Positions 1 to 5,882 of a DNA stretch of 8,797 nt are shown piece after piece. Each line of letters begins with the position of its first letter. Positions within the stretch are counted from its first letter, which is position 1. The DNA is from JBOGGN01 sp050744165 (GTDB lineage: Bacteria; Actinomycetota; Acidimicrobiia; Acidimicrobiales; Palsa-688), in contig JBOGGN010000245.1 of assembly GCA_050744165.1 (NCBI GenBank), forward strand, positions 1 through 8,797, written 5' to 3'. A program made the position numbers and the translations under genes. The notes under the pieces were generated by a model, which did not search any database, was not told the origin of the DNA, and was given only the letters and a program-made list of their open reading frames with translations.

Positions 1-866
1 ACCGCCTTGTTGAACTGCACCGGGTAGCCGGTCAGCCGGCTGACCAGGCGGCTGGTACGGGCCAGCTCCTCGGTGCGGACCCCGGTGGCGAGCCCCGGAA
101 ACTGGTCGGCCCGGATCTGGAGGGCCATGACGACCTCTTCCATGGCGGCGTTGCCGGCCCGCTCGCCGAGGCCGTTGACGCACACCTCGACCTGGCGGGC
201 GCCGGCCTGGACCCCGGCCAGGGAGTTGGCGGTGGCCAGCCCCAGGTCGTTGTGGCAGTGGGTGGAGAGGATGTACTCGCCCTTGATTTCGCGGCGGATG
301 TACTGGATCAGGGCGCCGAAGTCCCACGGGATGCCGTAGCCCACCGTGTCGGGGATGTTGAGGGTGGTGGCGCCGGCCTCGACCGCCGCCTCCAAAACCT
401 GCATCATGAAGTCGAGCGGGGTTCTGGTGGCGTCCTGGGGGGAAAACTCGACGTCGTCGGTGTGTTCCCGGGCCCGGCTGACGCCGGAGCGAGTCTCGGC
501 GATGACCTGGGCCTCGTTCATCTTCAGCATGTGTTCCATGTGTTGGGGGCTCGTGGAAATGAACACGTGGATACGGCTGCGGGCGGCGTCCTTGACCGCC
601 TCCCAGCAGCGGTCGACGTCGGAGCGCTGCGTGCGGGACAGCCCCGCGATGACCGGTCCCCCGTCGCGGCCCACCACCCGGGCGATGCCTTGCACCGCCT
701 CGAAGTCGCCCTGGCTGGCCACCGGAAAGCCGGCCTCGATGTAGTCGACCCCGAGCCGGGCGAGCTGCTCCGCGATCTCAAGCTTCTCGGCGGCGTCGAG
801 CGCGATGCCCGGCGACTGCTCGCCGTCGCGCAGGGTGGTGTCGAAGATGATCACTCGCTCGGCCAT
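1..866 (-). CDS. leuA: 2-isopropylmalate synthase, N-terminal part (runs off window)
   Basis: Condenses acetyl-CoA with 2-oxoisovalerate in the first committed step of leucine synthesis, in the cytoplasm. The 288 visible residues are the start of the TIM-barrel catalytic domain. The family signature DTTLRDGEQSPG lies at residues 9-20, with the metal ligand D14 and R13. HCHNDLGLA follows, with ligands H203 and H205, and then NGLGERAGN with N239. These match the divalent-metal site of LeuA enzymes. The start ATG (864-866) is followed at once by the conserved barrel strand, and AAAGGA stands about 9 nt upstream. The rest of the catalytic part and the C-terminal leucine-binding regulatory domain lie beyond position 1. 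The compact N-terminus resembles the roughly 510-residue LeuA type rather than the longer mycobacterial type. Citramalate or homocitrate synthase is a less likely alternative. Expression is probably controlled by the attenuator upstream. Confidence 0.93.
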   Translation of the reverse strand, partial: MAERVIIFDTTLRDGEQSPGIALDAAEKLEIAEQLARLGVDYIEAGFPVASQGDFEAVQGIARVVGRDGGPVIAGLSRTQRSDVDRCWEAVKDAARSRIHVFISTSPQHMEHMLKMNEAQVIAETRSGVSRAREHTDDVEFSPQDATRTPLDFMMQVLEAAVEAGATTLNIPDTVGYGIPWDFGALIQYIRREIKGEYILSTHCHNDLGLATANSLAGVQAGARQVEVCVNGLGERAGNAAMEEVVMALQIRADQFPGLATGVRTEELARTSRLVSRLTGYPVQFNKA

Positions 867-904
867 GGGGAAGGGTCCTTTCCGGTTCAGCTGTTCGGTG
901 GGGC

Positions 905-937
905 AAAACAAAACCTCCTGGCCAGAGGCGCAGGAGG
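905..937 (-). terminator. Intrinsic terminator of the leuA attenuator
   Basis: Read on the minus strand, CCTCCTG (937-931) pairs with CAGGAGG (920-914). An inner helix GCC/GGC (929-927 with 923-921) closes a 3-nt loop, leaving one bulged C. The stem is followed directly by TTTTGTTTT (913-905). This is a classic factor-independent terminator, yet it lies inside the leuA leader about 40 nt before the start codon. That position fits premature termination, not the end of a gene. Confidence 0.8.
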
Positions 938-942
938 CGGTG

Positions 943-967
943 GGCGAGTCCCTATGTGGGGCTCGCC
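943..967 (-). promoter_or_regulatory. Leader hairpin between leader peptide and attenuator terminator
   Basis: On the minus strand GGCGAG (967-962) pairs with CTCGCC (948-943), and CCC can pair with GGG inside, around a short loop. The hairpin begins 2 nt after the leader-peptide stop codon. A ribosome stalled on the Leu codons would cover or melt its 5' strand, so it is a natural candidate for the pause or competing helix of an attenuator. I could not find one clear antiterminator pairing, so the exact switching partners are not resolved. Confidence 0.55.
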
Positions 968-968
968 G

Positions 969-1010
969 TCAGGTAAGCAGGAGGATGGTCACGTGCAGGG
1001 ACGGAGACAT
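969..1010 (-). CDS. Leucine-rich leader peptide of the leuA attenuator
   Basis: A 13-codon reading frame encodes MSPSLHVTILLLT. Four of its residues are leucine, with three consecutive Leu codons CTC CTG CTT at 983-975, just before ACC TGA. It lies 102 nt upstream of leuA on the same strand and is followed by a hairpin and a true terminator. Leader peptides rich in the pathway's end product are the sensing element of ribosome-mediated attenuation: scarce Leu-tRNA stalls the ribosome and favours read-through. The ATG (1008-1010) has no clear ribosome binding site and may be leaderless. A shorter frame could begin at GTG (990-992) and would keep the Leu run. The peptide itself probably has no function after synthesis. 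Confidence 0.7.
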   Translation of the reverse strand: MSPSLHVTILLLT

Positions 1011-1018
1011 TCCAGGCC

Positions 1019-1048
1019 ATGGTGGCACGGTCGGGTCCCCCTCGTCAA
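1019..1048 (-). promoter_or_regulatory. Candidate promoter of the leuA leader
   Basis: On the minus strand TTGACG (1048-1043) is a good -35 box. After an 18-nt spacer comes CACCAT (1024-1019), a weak -10. Transcription starting about 8-9 nt further on would begin at or next to the ATG of the leader peptide, making that message leaderless. The -35 matches the consensus well and the -10 does not, so the assignment is tentative. Confidence 0.4.
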
Positions 1049-1074
1049 GGCCGCCAGCGCCTACGGTCGTGGCC

Positions 1075-1482
1075 ATGGTGAGGCGTTTGTTGCGATTCGT
1101 GGCGGCCACCGGCTTGGTTGCGGCCCTGGTCATCCTGGTCCGGCGGACGATGTCCCTGCGGGATGAGTCGCGCCAGGTGGTGCCCTCCCCCGACCCGTGG
1201 CGGCCGATCCGGGAGGCCGATCTGATGGAGGGGGGAAAAGTCGCAGCACCCGCGACAGATACGACGCTCGGAGCGGAAGCGGAAGGCGCGGCGGCGGTTG
1301 CCCTGTGGCTCCCACCGAGCGAGGACGGCTCGGCACCGGCGACACATCCCATCAAGGCCAAGGCGTCGAGCCACATCTACCACCTGCCCGGGATGGTCAA
1401 CTACGGGCGGACCCATCCCGACCGCTGCTACGCCACCGAGGAGGCCGCCCAGGCCGACGGGTACACCAAGGCCAAGCGCTAG
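1075..1482 (+). CDS. Small membrane-anchored protein with C-terminal sunset-like domain
   Basis: A 135-residue protein of unknown function. Residues 1-8 are basic (MVRRLLRF). Residues 9-22 form one hydrophobic segment (VAATGLVAALVILV), and an RR pair follows. This suggests a single N-terminal membrane anchor or uncleaved signal. The middle part (about 25-95) is low-complexity, Ala/Pro/Glu-rich and probably disordered. The last 45 residues, with SSHIYHLPGMVNYGRT, DRCYATEEAAQADGY and TKAKR, resemble the short sunset domain found at the C-termini of many actinobacterial proteins; the resemblance is recalled from family knowledge. ATG 1075 is chosen because the hydrophobic segment follows it directly. 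There is no clear ribosome binding site, but TACGGT (1062-1067) lies 7 nt before the ATG, so a leaderless message is possible. The gene is divergent from leuA and shares its short control region. Confidence 0.65.
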   Translation: MVRRLLRFVAATGLVAALVILVRRTMSLRDESRQVVPSPDPWRPIREADLMEGGKVAAPATDTTLGAEAEGAAAVALWLPPSEDGSAPATHPIKAKASSHIYHLPGMVNYGRTHPDRCYATEEAAQADGYTKAKR

Positions 1483-1503
1483 CCGCGCCGTCGCCCGTCG
1501 AGG

Positions 1504-1532
1504 GTGACCAGCTTAGCTAAGTTAGCTAACCT
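1504..1532 (+). promoter_or_regulatory. Promoter and double-palindrome operator of the first toxin-antitoxin operon
   Basis: Two perfect 10-bp palindromes, CTTAGCTAAG (1512-1521) and GTTAGCTAAC (1521-1530), share one base, so the core TTAGCTAA recurs at a 9-bp period. They lie between a -35-like GTGACC (1504-1509) and a -10-like TAACCT (1527-1532), separated by 17 nt. Seven nt later comes ATG 1540, which fits a leaderless message. An AT-rich palindrome inside the promoter of such an operon is the expected binding site for autorepression by the antitoxin or the toxin-antitoxin complex. Confidence 0.65.
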
Positions 1533-1539
1533 TGCCGTC

Positions 1540-1779
1540 ATGCGGGTCAACATGCATGAGGCCAAGTCGAACCTTTCACGGCTGGTAGCGGCCGTCGAGT
1601 CCGGTGAGGAGGACGAGATCGAGATCGCTCGGGCCGGCCATGTGGTCGCGCGCATCGTCCCGCCCCGGGCCCGCCCCTCCCGCCACCCCGGCTATTGGTC
1701 GGGACGCGTCCGGATCGACGCCGGATTCGACGAACTTCCCGATGAGATCGGTGCCGCCTTCCGCGGCGAGCTCCCGTGA
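1540..1779 (+). CDS. Type II antitoxin, Phd/YefM (VapB) family
   Basis: A 79-residue antitoxin that should neutralise the PIN toxin encoded next and repress the operon. MRVNMHEAKSNLSRLVAAVESGEE at the N-terminus is the Phd/YefM DNA-binding fold signature (V-N-x-H-E-A-K-x-x-L-S-x-L). IEIARAGHVVARIVP (residues 28-41) is the following beta-hairpin. The tail FDELPDEIGAAFRGELP (63-79) is the typical acidic, amphipathic toxin-binding segment. ATG 1540 is preferred over GTG 1504 because the family fold begins there and the upstream codons overlap the operator. The gene overlaps the toxin by 4 bases, so translation is coupled. Confidence 0.88.
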   Translation: MRVNMHEAKSNLSRLVAAVESGEEDEIEIARAGHVVARIVPPRARPSRHPGYWSGRVRIDAGFDELPDEIGAAFRGELP

Positions 1780-2156
1780 ACCTCCTGCTCGACACGCATG
1801 TCCTTCTGTGGTGGCTGGCTGGCGATCCTCACCTGCCCAACCCGGCGCACGACGCCATCGCCTCAGCGGACAACACGGTCATGATCTCGTCGGCGAGCGC
1901 ATGGGAGATTGCCATCAAGAAAGCGACCGGTCGTCTGGATACGCCCGACGACCTCCTCGAGGCCCTCGACGCGAACGAGTTCGCCACGCTGCCGATCACG
2001 ATCGTCCACGCTCTGGCTGCAGGAGCCCTTCCAGCTCATCACTCGGATCCTTTCGACCGGATGCTGATTGCCCAGTCGCGCGTCGAGCAATTGGTTCTCG
2101 TCAGCATCGACACACGGTTCCGGCTCTATGACGTCGACCTACTCCCGCTTCCCTGA
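1776..2156 (+). CDS. PIN-domain ribonuclease toxin (VapC family)
   Basis: A 126-residue PIN-domain endoribonuclease toxin that is predicted to cleave RNA when its antitoxin is degraded. It covers the whole domain and keeps the acidic metal-binding residues: D6 in LLLDTHVLLWW, E44 in SAWEIAIK, D91/D94 in HHSDPFDRMLIAQ and D112 in SIDTRF. The LDTHVLLWW and DPFDRML motifs place it in the COG3744-like branch. It starts at GTG 1776 within the antitoxin stop (GTGA overlap), which is standard for this arrangement and supports the unusual start codon. No frameshift or missing active-site residue is seen, so the module looks intact. The cleaved RNA cannot be predicted from sequence. Confidence 0.9.
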   Translation: MNLLLDTHVLLWWLAGDPHLPNPAHDAIASADNTVMISSASAWEIAIKKATGRLDTPDDLLEALDANEFATLPITIVHALAAGALPAHHSDPFDRMLIAQSRVEQLVLVSIDTRFRLYDVDLLPLP

Positions 2157-2174
2157 ACCGCCCGCCTGGGCGGT
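2157..2174 (+). terminator. Hairpin right after the first toxin gene
   Basis: Starting at the base after the toxin stop codon, ACCGCCC (2157-2163) and GGGCGGT (2168-2174) form a perfect 7-bp stem with a 4-nt loop. There is no T-tract, so it could be a weak, U-less terminator or a 3'-end stabiliser that separates the two toxin-antitoxin operons. Confidence 0.4.
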
Positions 2175-2196
2175 GGCTCCGCTCGAACCCGGCCGG

Positions 2197-2216
2197 ATGT
2201 GCTACGACTAGCACAT
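2197..2216 (+). promoter_or_regulatory. Operator of the second toxin-antitoxin operon
   Basis: A perfect inverted repeat, ATGTGCTA (2197-2204) and TAGCACAT (2209-2216), is separated by CGAC. The right arm runs into the first two bases of the antitoxin start codon (2215-2217). TACGAC (2203-2208) within the dyad could act as a -10 box for a leaderless message, but no matching -35 was found. Position and symmetry fit autorepression by the antitoxin. Confidence 0.6.
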
Positions 2217-2490
2217 GACCAGCGTGGGCGTGCGGGAGCTAAGGCAGCGGGCGAGCGAGTTACTTCGGCTCGTCGGCCAGGGCGAAACCATCGAGATCAC
2301 CGACCGGGGGCGTCCAGTGGCCATTCTGGGCCCACTGCCCGAGGGGAGCCCCCTCGAACAACTGAGGGCCTCGGGTGACTTGGAGGCGGCCACAGCAGAC
2401 TTGGACGACCTTCCCGAGCCGCTTCTCCTGGCGGCAGGAGTCGAGCCTCCCAGTGAAACCCTGGCTCGAATGCGCAGAGACGAGCGCTGA
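2215..2490 (+). CDS. Type II antitoxin, Phd/YefM (VapB) family, second module
   Basis: A 91-residue antitoxin. MTSVGVRELRQRASELLRLVGQGETIEITDRGRPVAILGPL (residues 1-41) is the classic N-terminal DNA-binding unit (V-x-x-L-R-x-x-x-S-x-L followed by a Gly turn and the strand ITDRGRPVA). Residues 42-91 are flexible and acidic and end in ETLARMRRDER, a tail common in VapB antitoxins that wraps the toxin. The sequence differs clearly from the antitoxin at 1540, so the two are distinct family members and not a recent duplication. ATG 2215 is taken as the start because the fold begins there and the operator overlaps it. The stop and the toxin start share one base (TGATG), which couples translation. 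Confidence 0.88.
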   Translation: MTSVGVRELRQRASELLRLVGQGETIEITDRGRPVAILGPLPEGSPLEQLRASGDLEAATADLDDLPEPLLLAAGVEPPSETLARMRRDER

Positions 2491-2882
2491 TGGCGGTCAT
2501 GTACCTTGACTCATCAGCGATCGTCAAGCTCGTGGTGCGCGAAGCAGAATCAGCGGCCCTGGGTCGCCATCTTCGACATCGGCGCCCCCTCGTTTCGAGT
2601 GCGCTGGCCCGTACCGAAGTCCTACGAGCCCTGCTTCCCGGCGGAAGGGCGGCGTTCGTCCGGGGCAGGCAGGTTTTGACCACCGTCGACCTGGTCCGGG
2701 TAAACGAGCGAATTCTCTATGCTGCCGGAGCGCTCCTGCCGGCTGACCTCCGCTCGCTCGACGCAATCCACCTGGCGACGGCAAAGCAGCTGGGCCGCGA
2801 TGTCAACCAGTTTGTCACCTATGACGAACGGATGGCCGATGCCGCCGATCGCCTGGGATTCAGGGTGGCTGCGCCCCGGTAA
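2490..2882 (+). CDS. PIN-domain ribonuclease toxin (VapC family), second module
   Basis: A 130-residue PIN-domain toxin, predicted RNase. The acidic active-site set is complete: D7 in MYLDSSAIVKLVV, E43 in ARTEVLRAL, D91 in LRSLDAIHLATA and D112 in TYDERM. The DSSAIVKL / LDAIHLATA / TYDERM pattern marks a different VapC branch from the toxin at 1776. The start ATG 2490 overlaps the antitoxin stop; the in-frame ATG at 2499 is an alternative that would remove three residues. The C-terminus (ADAADRLGFRVAAPR) is typical of full-length members, so the gene is intact. Confidence 0.9.
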   Translation: MAVMYLDSSAIVKLVVREAESAALGRHLRHRRPLVSSALARTEVLRALLPGGRAAFVRGRQVLTTVDLVRVNERILYAAGALLPADLRSLDAIHLATAKQLGRDVNQFVTYDERMADAADRLGFRVAAPR

Positions 2883-2896
2883 CCGACGGAGCGCCC

Positions 2897-2921
2897 GCCA
2901 CCTAGACCTCAGGTCGGTGGC
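2897..2921. terminator. Dyad between convergent toxin and serA genes
   Basis: GCCACC (2897-2902) pairs with GGTGGC (2916-2921), and GACC (2905-2908) with GGTC (2912-2915), giving 10 bp with a 2-nt bulge and a 3-nt loop. It occupies most of the 59-nt gap between the convergent toxin and serA stop codons. It lacks a T-tract but is well placed to end transcription from both sides. Confidence 0.5.
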
Positions 2922-2941
2922 ATGGACCGCCAGCAGTCGCC

Positions 2942-4552
2942 TCAAGCCTCGGAGATGGCAACCGCGTCCAGGATCCCCGGCGCCTCCAGCAGGGCATCGA
3001 CTACGCCGTCGCGTACTGGTTCCTCGAACGACAGAGCCATCATCGCCGTCCGGGGGGCGCCGTCGTCGACCGAAGCCACGGCCGCGGCTACGGCCGTGGC
3101 CCGGCTGCGGCCGAGCTTGAGGTCGACGATGTTCATCCCCGCGTCCCGGAGCACGTCCGCCACGAACGCCACCATGCCCACCCGGTCGTCGTTGCGAACC
3201 ACGAGCATCGAGCGAGCAATGGGCAGCTCGATGTCGTGGTCGTCGACCATGACGATCTTGGGCTCGGCCCGCAGCCCGAACAGGGTTCCCGACAGTGCGT
3301 GGTCGCCGCCTCGCAGCGTGATCAGGTTCACATAGTCCTGGGCGGCCGGGGCGGTGGTGGCCCGGACGGTGAGCCCCCGTTCCTCGGCCAGCTGGGGGGC
3401 GTTGACGAAGGACACCGGCTCGTCCTTGGCCACCGAGAACAGCCCTTTCAGCACCGACAGGTTGAGGATCCGGGTGTCGTTCTCCGCCAGTTGGCCCTGG
3501 TACTCGATCTCCAGCACCGGCGCCAGCGACCTGGACAACAGCCCGAACAGCCGGCCCAGCCGCTCCGCGAGGGGCAGGAACGGGCGCACCGCCTCCGACG
3601 CCGCGGCGGCTGAGATGTTGACCGCGTAGGGCACGAACTCCCCCGCCAGGGCCAACTCGACCTGCTCCGCGATGGTGATGCCGGCCTTGTCCTGCGCCTC
3701 CTTGGTGCTTGCTCCCAGGTGGGGGGTGACCACCACCGACGGCAGCTGAAACAGCGGCGACGCCGTGGTCGGCTCCTCCAAGAACACGTCAAGGGCGGCA
3801 CCGGCGATGCCCCCCGCGGCGACGGCCGCCGCCAGGGCGGCCTCGTCCACGATGCCGCCCCGGGCGGTGTTGATCACCCGCAGGTCGGGCTTGGCGTGGG
3901 CCAGCAGGTCGGCGCCGATGAGGCCCATGGTTTCGGGCGTCTTCGGCAGGTGGATGGTGAGGAAGTCGGCCTGGCGGACCACGTCCTCCAGGGCCATCAG
4001 CTCCACCCCCATCTGCCGGGCCCGATCCGGGGCCACGTAGGGGTCATAGGCCACCAACCGCATCCCGAAGGCGTGGGCCCGCTGGGCGACCAGTGCCCCA
4101 ACCCGGCCCAGGCCGACAATGCCGAGGGTTTTGCCGTGCAGCTCCACGCCTTCCCAACGGGAACGCTCCCACCGGCCGGCGGTGAGGGCGGCGTGGGCCT
4201 GGGGGATGTTTCGGGCCTGGGCCAGGAGGAGCGCCACGGTGTGCTCGGCCGCCGAGAGGATGTTGGACTGCGGGGCGTTGACCACCATGACGCCGCGGCG
4301 GGTGGCGGCGGCCACGTCGACGTTGTCCAAGCCGATGCCGGCCCGCCCGACCACCACCAACTCGGTCCCTGCGGCCAGCACCCCGGCGGTGACCTTGGTG
4401 GCGGAGCGGATGATCAACGCGTGGGCCCCGGGCACCACCGAGAGCAGGTCCTCCGCGGACAGCCCCAGTTGGACGTCCACCTCGTGGCCCGCGGCCCCCA
4501 ACGCCGCCAAGCCGGTTTCAGCGATTTCCTCGGTTACCAATACGCGTGCCAT
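2942..4552 (-). CDS. serA: D-3-phosphoglycerate dehydrogenase, long ACT-domain form
   Basis: Oxidises 3-phosphoglycerate to 3-phosphohydroxypyruvate with NAD+, the first step of serine synthesis, in the cytoplasm. The 536 residues hold three parts: a substrate/NAD-binding core (about 1-310), an allosteric substrate-binding domain (about 315-440) and a C-terminal ACT domain (about 446-536, beginning MLVVRNDDRVGMVAFVADVL) that in this family binds serine for feedback. The nucleotide-binding motif is GLGRVG at 147-152 with D170 at the end of the next strand. The catalytic set is R231 (TARGGIVDE), E260 (LEEP) and H278 (TPHLGAS). Length and domain order match the mycobacterial type. ATG 4552 is backed by GAGGAAGGA about 8 nt upstream. 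The gene lies 103 nt after the aminotransferase on the same strand, with two hairpins in the gap, so it may be read from that operon or from its own promoter. Confidence 0.96.
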   Translation of the reverse strand: MARVLVTEEIAETGLAALGAAGHEVDVQLGLSAEDLLSVVPGAHALIIRSATKVTAGVLAAGTELVVVGRAGIGLDNVDVAAATRRGVMVVNAPQSNILSAAEHTVALLLAQARNIPQAHAALTAGRWERSRWEGVELHGKTLGIVGLGRVGALVAQRAHAFGMRLVAYDPYVAPDRARQMGVELMALEDVVRQADFLTIHLPKTPETMGLIGADLLAHAKPDLRVINTARGGIVDEAALAAAVAAGGIAGAALDVFLEEPTTASPLFQLPSVVVTPHLGASTKEAQDKAGITIAEQVELALAGEFVPYAVNISAAAASEAVRPFLPLAERLGRLFGLLSRSLAPVLEIEYQGQLAENDTRILNLSVLKGLFSVAKDEPVSFVNAPQLAEERGLTVRATTAPAAQDYVNLITLRGGDHALSGTLFGLRAEPKIVMVDDHDIELPIARSMLVVRNDDRVGMVAFVADVLRDAGMNIVDLKLGRSRATAVAAAVASVDDGAPRTAMMALSFEEPVRDGVVDALLEAPGILDAVAISEA

Positions 4553-4584
4553 TCACGCCATCCTTCCTCAAGTTGGTTGTAAGG

Positions 4585-4619
4585 GGTTCCCCCCGGAACC
4601 ACCGGCCACCAGGGCCGGT
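4585..4619 (-). promoter_or_regulatory. Two tandem hairpins between aminotransferase and serA
   Basis: On the minus strand ACCGGCC (4619-4613) pairs with GGCCGGT (4607-4601) around a 5-nt loop. Directly after it, GGTTCC (4600-4595) pairs with GGAACC (4590-4585) around a 4-nt loop. Neither stem is followed by a T-tract. They may end or attenuate transcription from the aminotransferase, protect a processed mRNA end, or belong to a serA leader. No known riboswitch was recognised here. Confidence 0.45.
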
Positions 4620-4655
4620 TGGAAGACACGTGGGCCGAAACGGCACCAACCAGCG

Positions 4656-5873
4656 CTATTGAGCGTCGGCCAGCAATTTTCCAATCCTGGAGACGCCTTC
4701 GACCAAGTCGTCGTCGGCTAGGGCGTAGGAGAAGCGGATGTAGCCGGGTGCGCCGAACGCCTCGCCGGGTACGACGGCCACCTTGGCCTCCTCGAGGATC
4801 AGGGCGGCCAGGTCCAGCGTTGTCGCCGGCGTCCGACCCGCGACGGTGCAGCCGAGGACCCCCTCGAAGGAGGGGAAGGCGTAGAAGGCGCCCAGCGGCT
4901 CGGGGCACACCACGCCGGGAATGTCCCGCAGCATGGAAACGATGGTCTGGCGGCGCCGGTCGTAGACCTCCCGCATGGCGGCGACGGCCGTGAGGTCGCC
5001 GGTGACCGCCGCCAGCGCCGCCCGCTGGGCGACGTTGCACACATTGGAGGTGGTATGGGACTGGAGGTTGGCGGCGGCCTTGATGACGTCGGCGGGCCCG
5101 ACGACCCAGCCGACCCGCCAGCCGGTCATGGCGTAGGTCTTGGCCACGCCGTTGACGACCAGGGTCTGGTCGGCCAAGCCGTCAACCAGCACTGGCATGG
5201 AGCTGAAACGGGCGTCGCCGTACACCAGGTGCTCGTAGATCTCGTCGGTGACGACCCACACGCCGTGCTCCAACGCCCAGGTACCGATGGCGGCGGTCTC
5301 CTCGGGGGTGTAGACGGCGCCGGTCGGATTGGACGGCGACACGAAAACCAGCAGTTTGGTATTGGCGGTGCGGGCCGCTTCAAGTTCCTCGACGGTGACC
5401 TTGTACCCGGCGTCGGCGGTGGTGGGCAGGACCACGGGGGTCCCGCCTGCCAGCCGGATCGACTCGGGATAGGTGGTCCAGTACGGGGCCGGCAAGAGAG
5501 CCTCGTCGCCGGGGTCGAGAAGGGCCGCGAACGAGTTCTCCAGGGCGTGCTTGCCGCCGTTGGTGATGAGCACGTTGGCGGCCGTGAGGCTCCCGGCGGG
5601 CCAGCTGGAGTCGCGCTCGGTCTTGGCGGCCACCGCGGCCCGCAACTCAGGGAGGCCACCGGCGGGTGTGTATTTGTGGTTCTTGGGGTCCTGACAAGCC
5701 GCCACCGCCGCCTCCACGATATGAGCCGGGGTAGGAAAATCGGGCTCGCCGGCACCGAAGCCGATGACCGGCTCGCCGGCCGCCTTGAGGGCCTTGGCCT
5801 TGGCGTCAATAGCCAACGTGGCCGATTCGGTCACCGCGGATACTCGTTTCGATACACGCGTCATTACTGCCAT
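4656..5873 (-). CDS. aspC: Class I pyridoxal-phosphate aminotransferase, probably aspartate aminotransferase
   Basis: A 405-residue fold-type I aminotransferase, most like the aspartate aminotransferases of the Thermus/Bacillus type (aspartate + 2-oxoglutarate to oxaloacetate + glutamate). Visible motifs are GAGEPDFPTP (39-48), TNGGKHAL near the cofactor phosphate (104-111), Y131, the conserved SNPTG with N182 (181-185), D210 in TDEIYEHLVYGD, the Schiff-base lysine K245 in GVAKTYAMTGWRVGW, and the substrate-carboxylate arginine R380 in YIRFSYA. Related subgroups also accept aromatic amino acids or prephenate, so the substrate is inferred. Two starts are possible: ATG 5873 and an in-frame ATG at 5864 (MTRVSKRV). 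Neither has a good ribosome binding site, and the first lies only 9 bp from the divergent serC start. Its position next to serA and serC suggests a role in amino-nitrogen supply. Confidence 0.88.
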   Translation of the reverse strand: MAVMTRVSKRVSAVTESATLAIDAKAKALKAAGEPVIGFGAGEPDFPTPAHIVEAAVAACQDPKNHKYTPAGGLPELRAAVAAKTERDSSWPAGSLTAANVLITNGGKHALENSFAALLDPGDEALLPAPYWTTYPESIRLAGGTPVVLPTTADAGYKVTVEELEAARTANTKLLVFVSPSNPTGAVYTPEETAAIGTWALEHGVWVVTDEIYEHLVYGDARFSSMPVLVDGLADQTLVVNGVAKTYAMTGWRVGWVVGPADVIKAAANLQSHTTSNVCNVAQRAALAAVTGDLTAVAAMREVYDRRRQTIVSMLRDIPGVVCPEPLGAFYAFPSFEGVLGCTVAGRTPATTLDLAALILEEAKVAVVPGEAFGAPGYIRFSYALADDDLVEGVSRIGKLLADAQ

Positions 5874-5880
5874 GCTGGCA
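5868..5880. promoter_or_regulatory. Short dyad between divergent aminotransferase and serC starts
   Basis: TGCCA (5868-5872) and TGGCA (5876-5880) form a perfect 5-bp dyad around TGC. It spans the aminotransferase start codon and most of the 9-bp gap before serC. It could be a shared operator, but the arms are short enough to arise by chance. No convincing -35/-10 pair was found for either gene. Confidence 0.25.
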
Positions 5881-5882
5881 CA

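Noticed and set aside
252..1166. Long plus-strand open frame opposite leuA
   Set aside because: It is antisense to the clear leuA frame, rich in Gly/Val/Asp runs typical of GC-rich shadow frames, and crosses the attenuator.
3719..4582. 287-codon plus-strand open frame
   Set aside because: Lies wholly opposite serA, with composition of a complementary frame and no recognisable domain.
5055..5882. Upstream extension of the serC frame by 276 codons
   Set aside because: The extension is antisense to the aminotransferase gene; SerC similarity begins only after ATG 5883 and gives the normal length.
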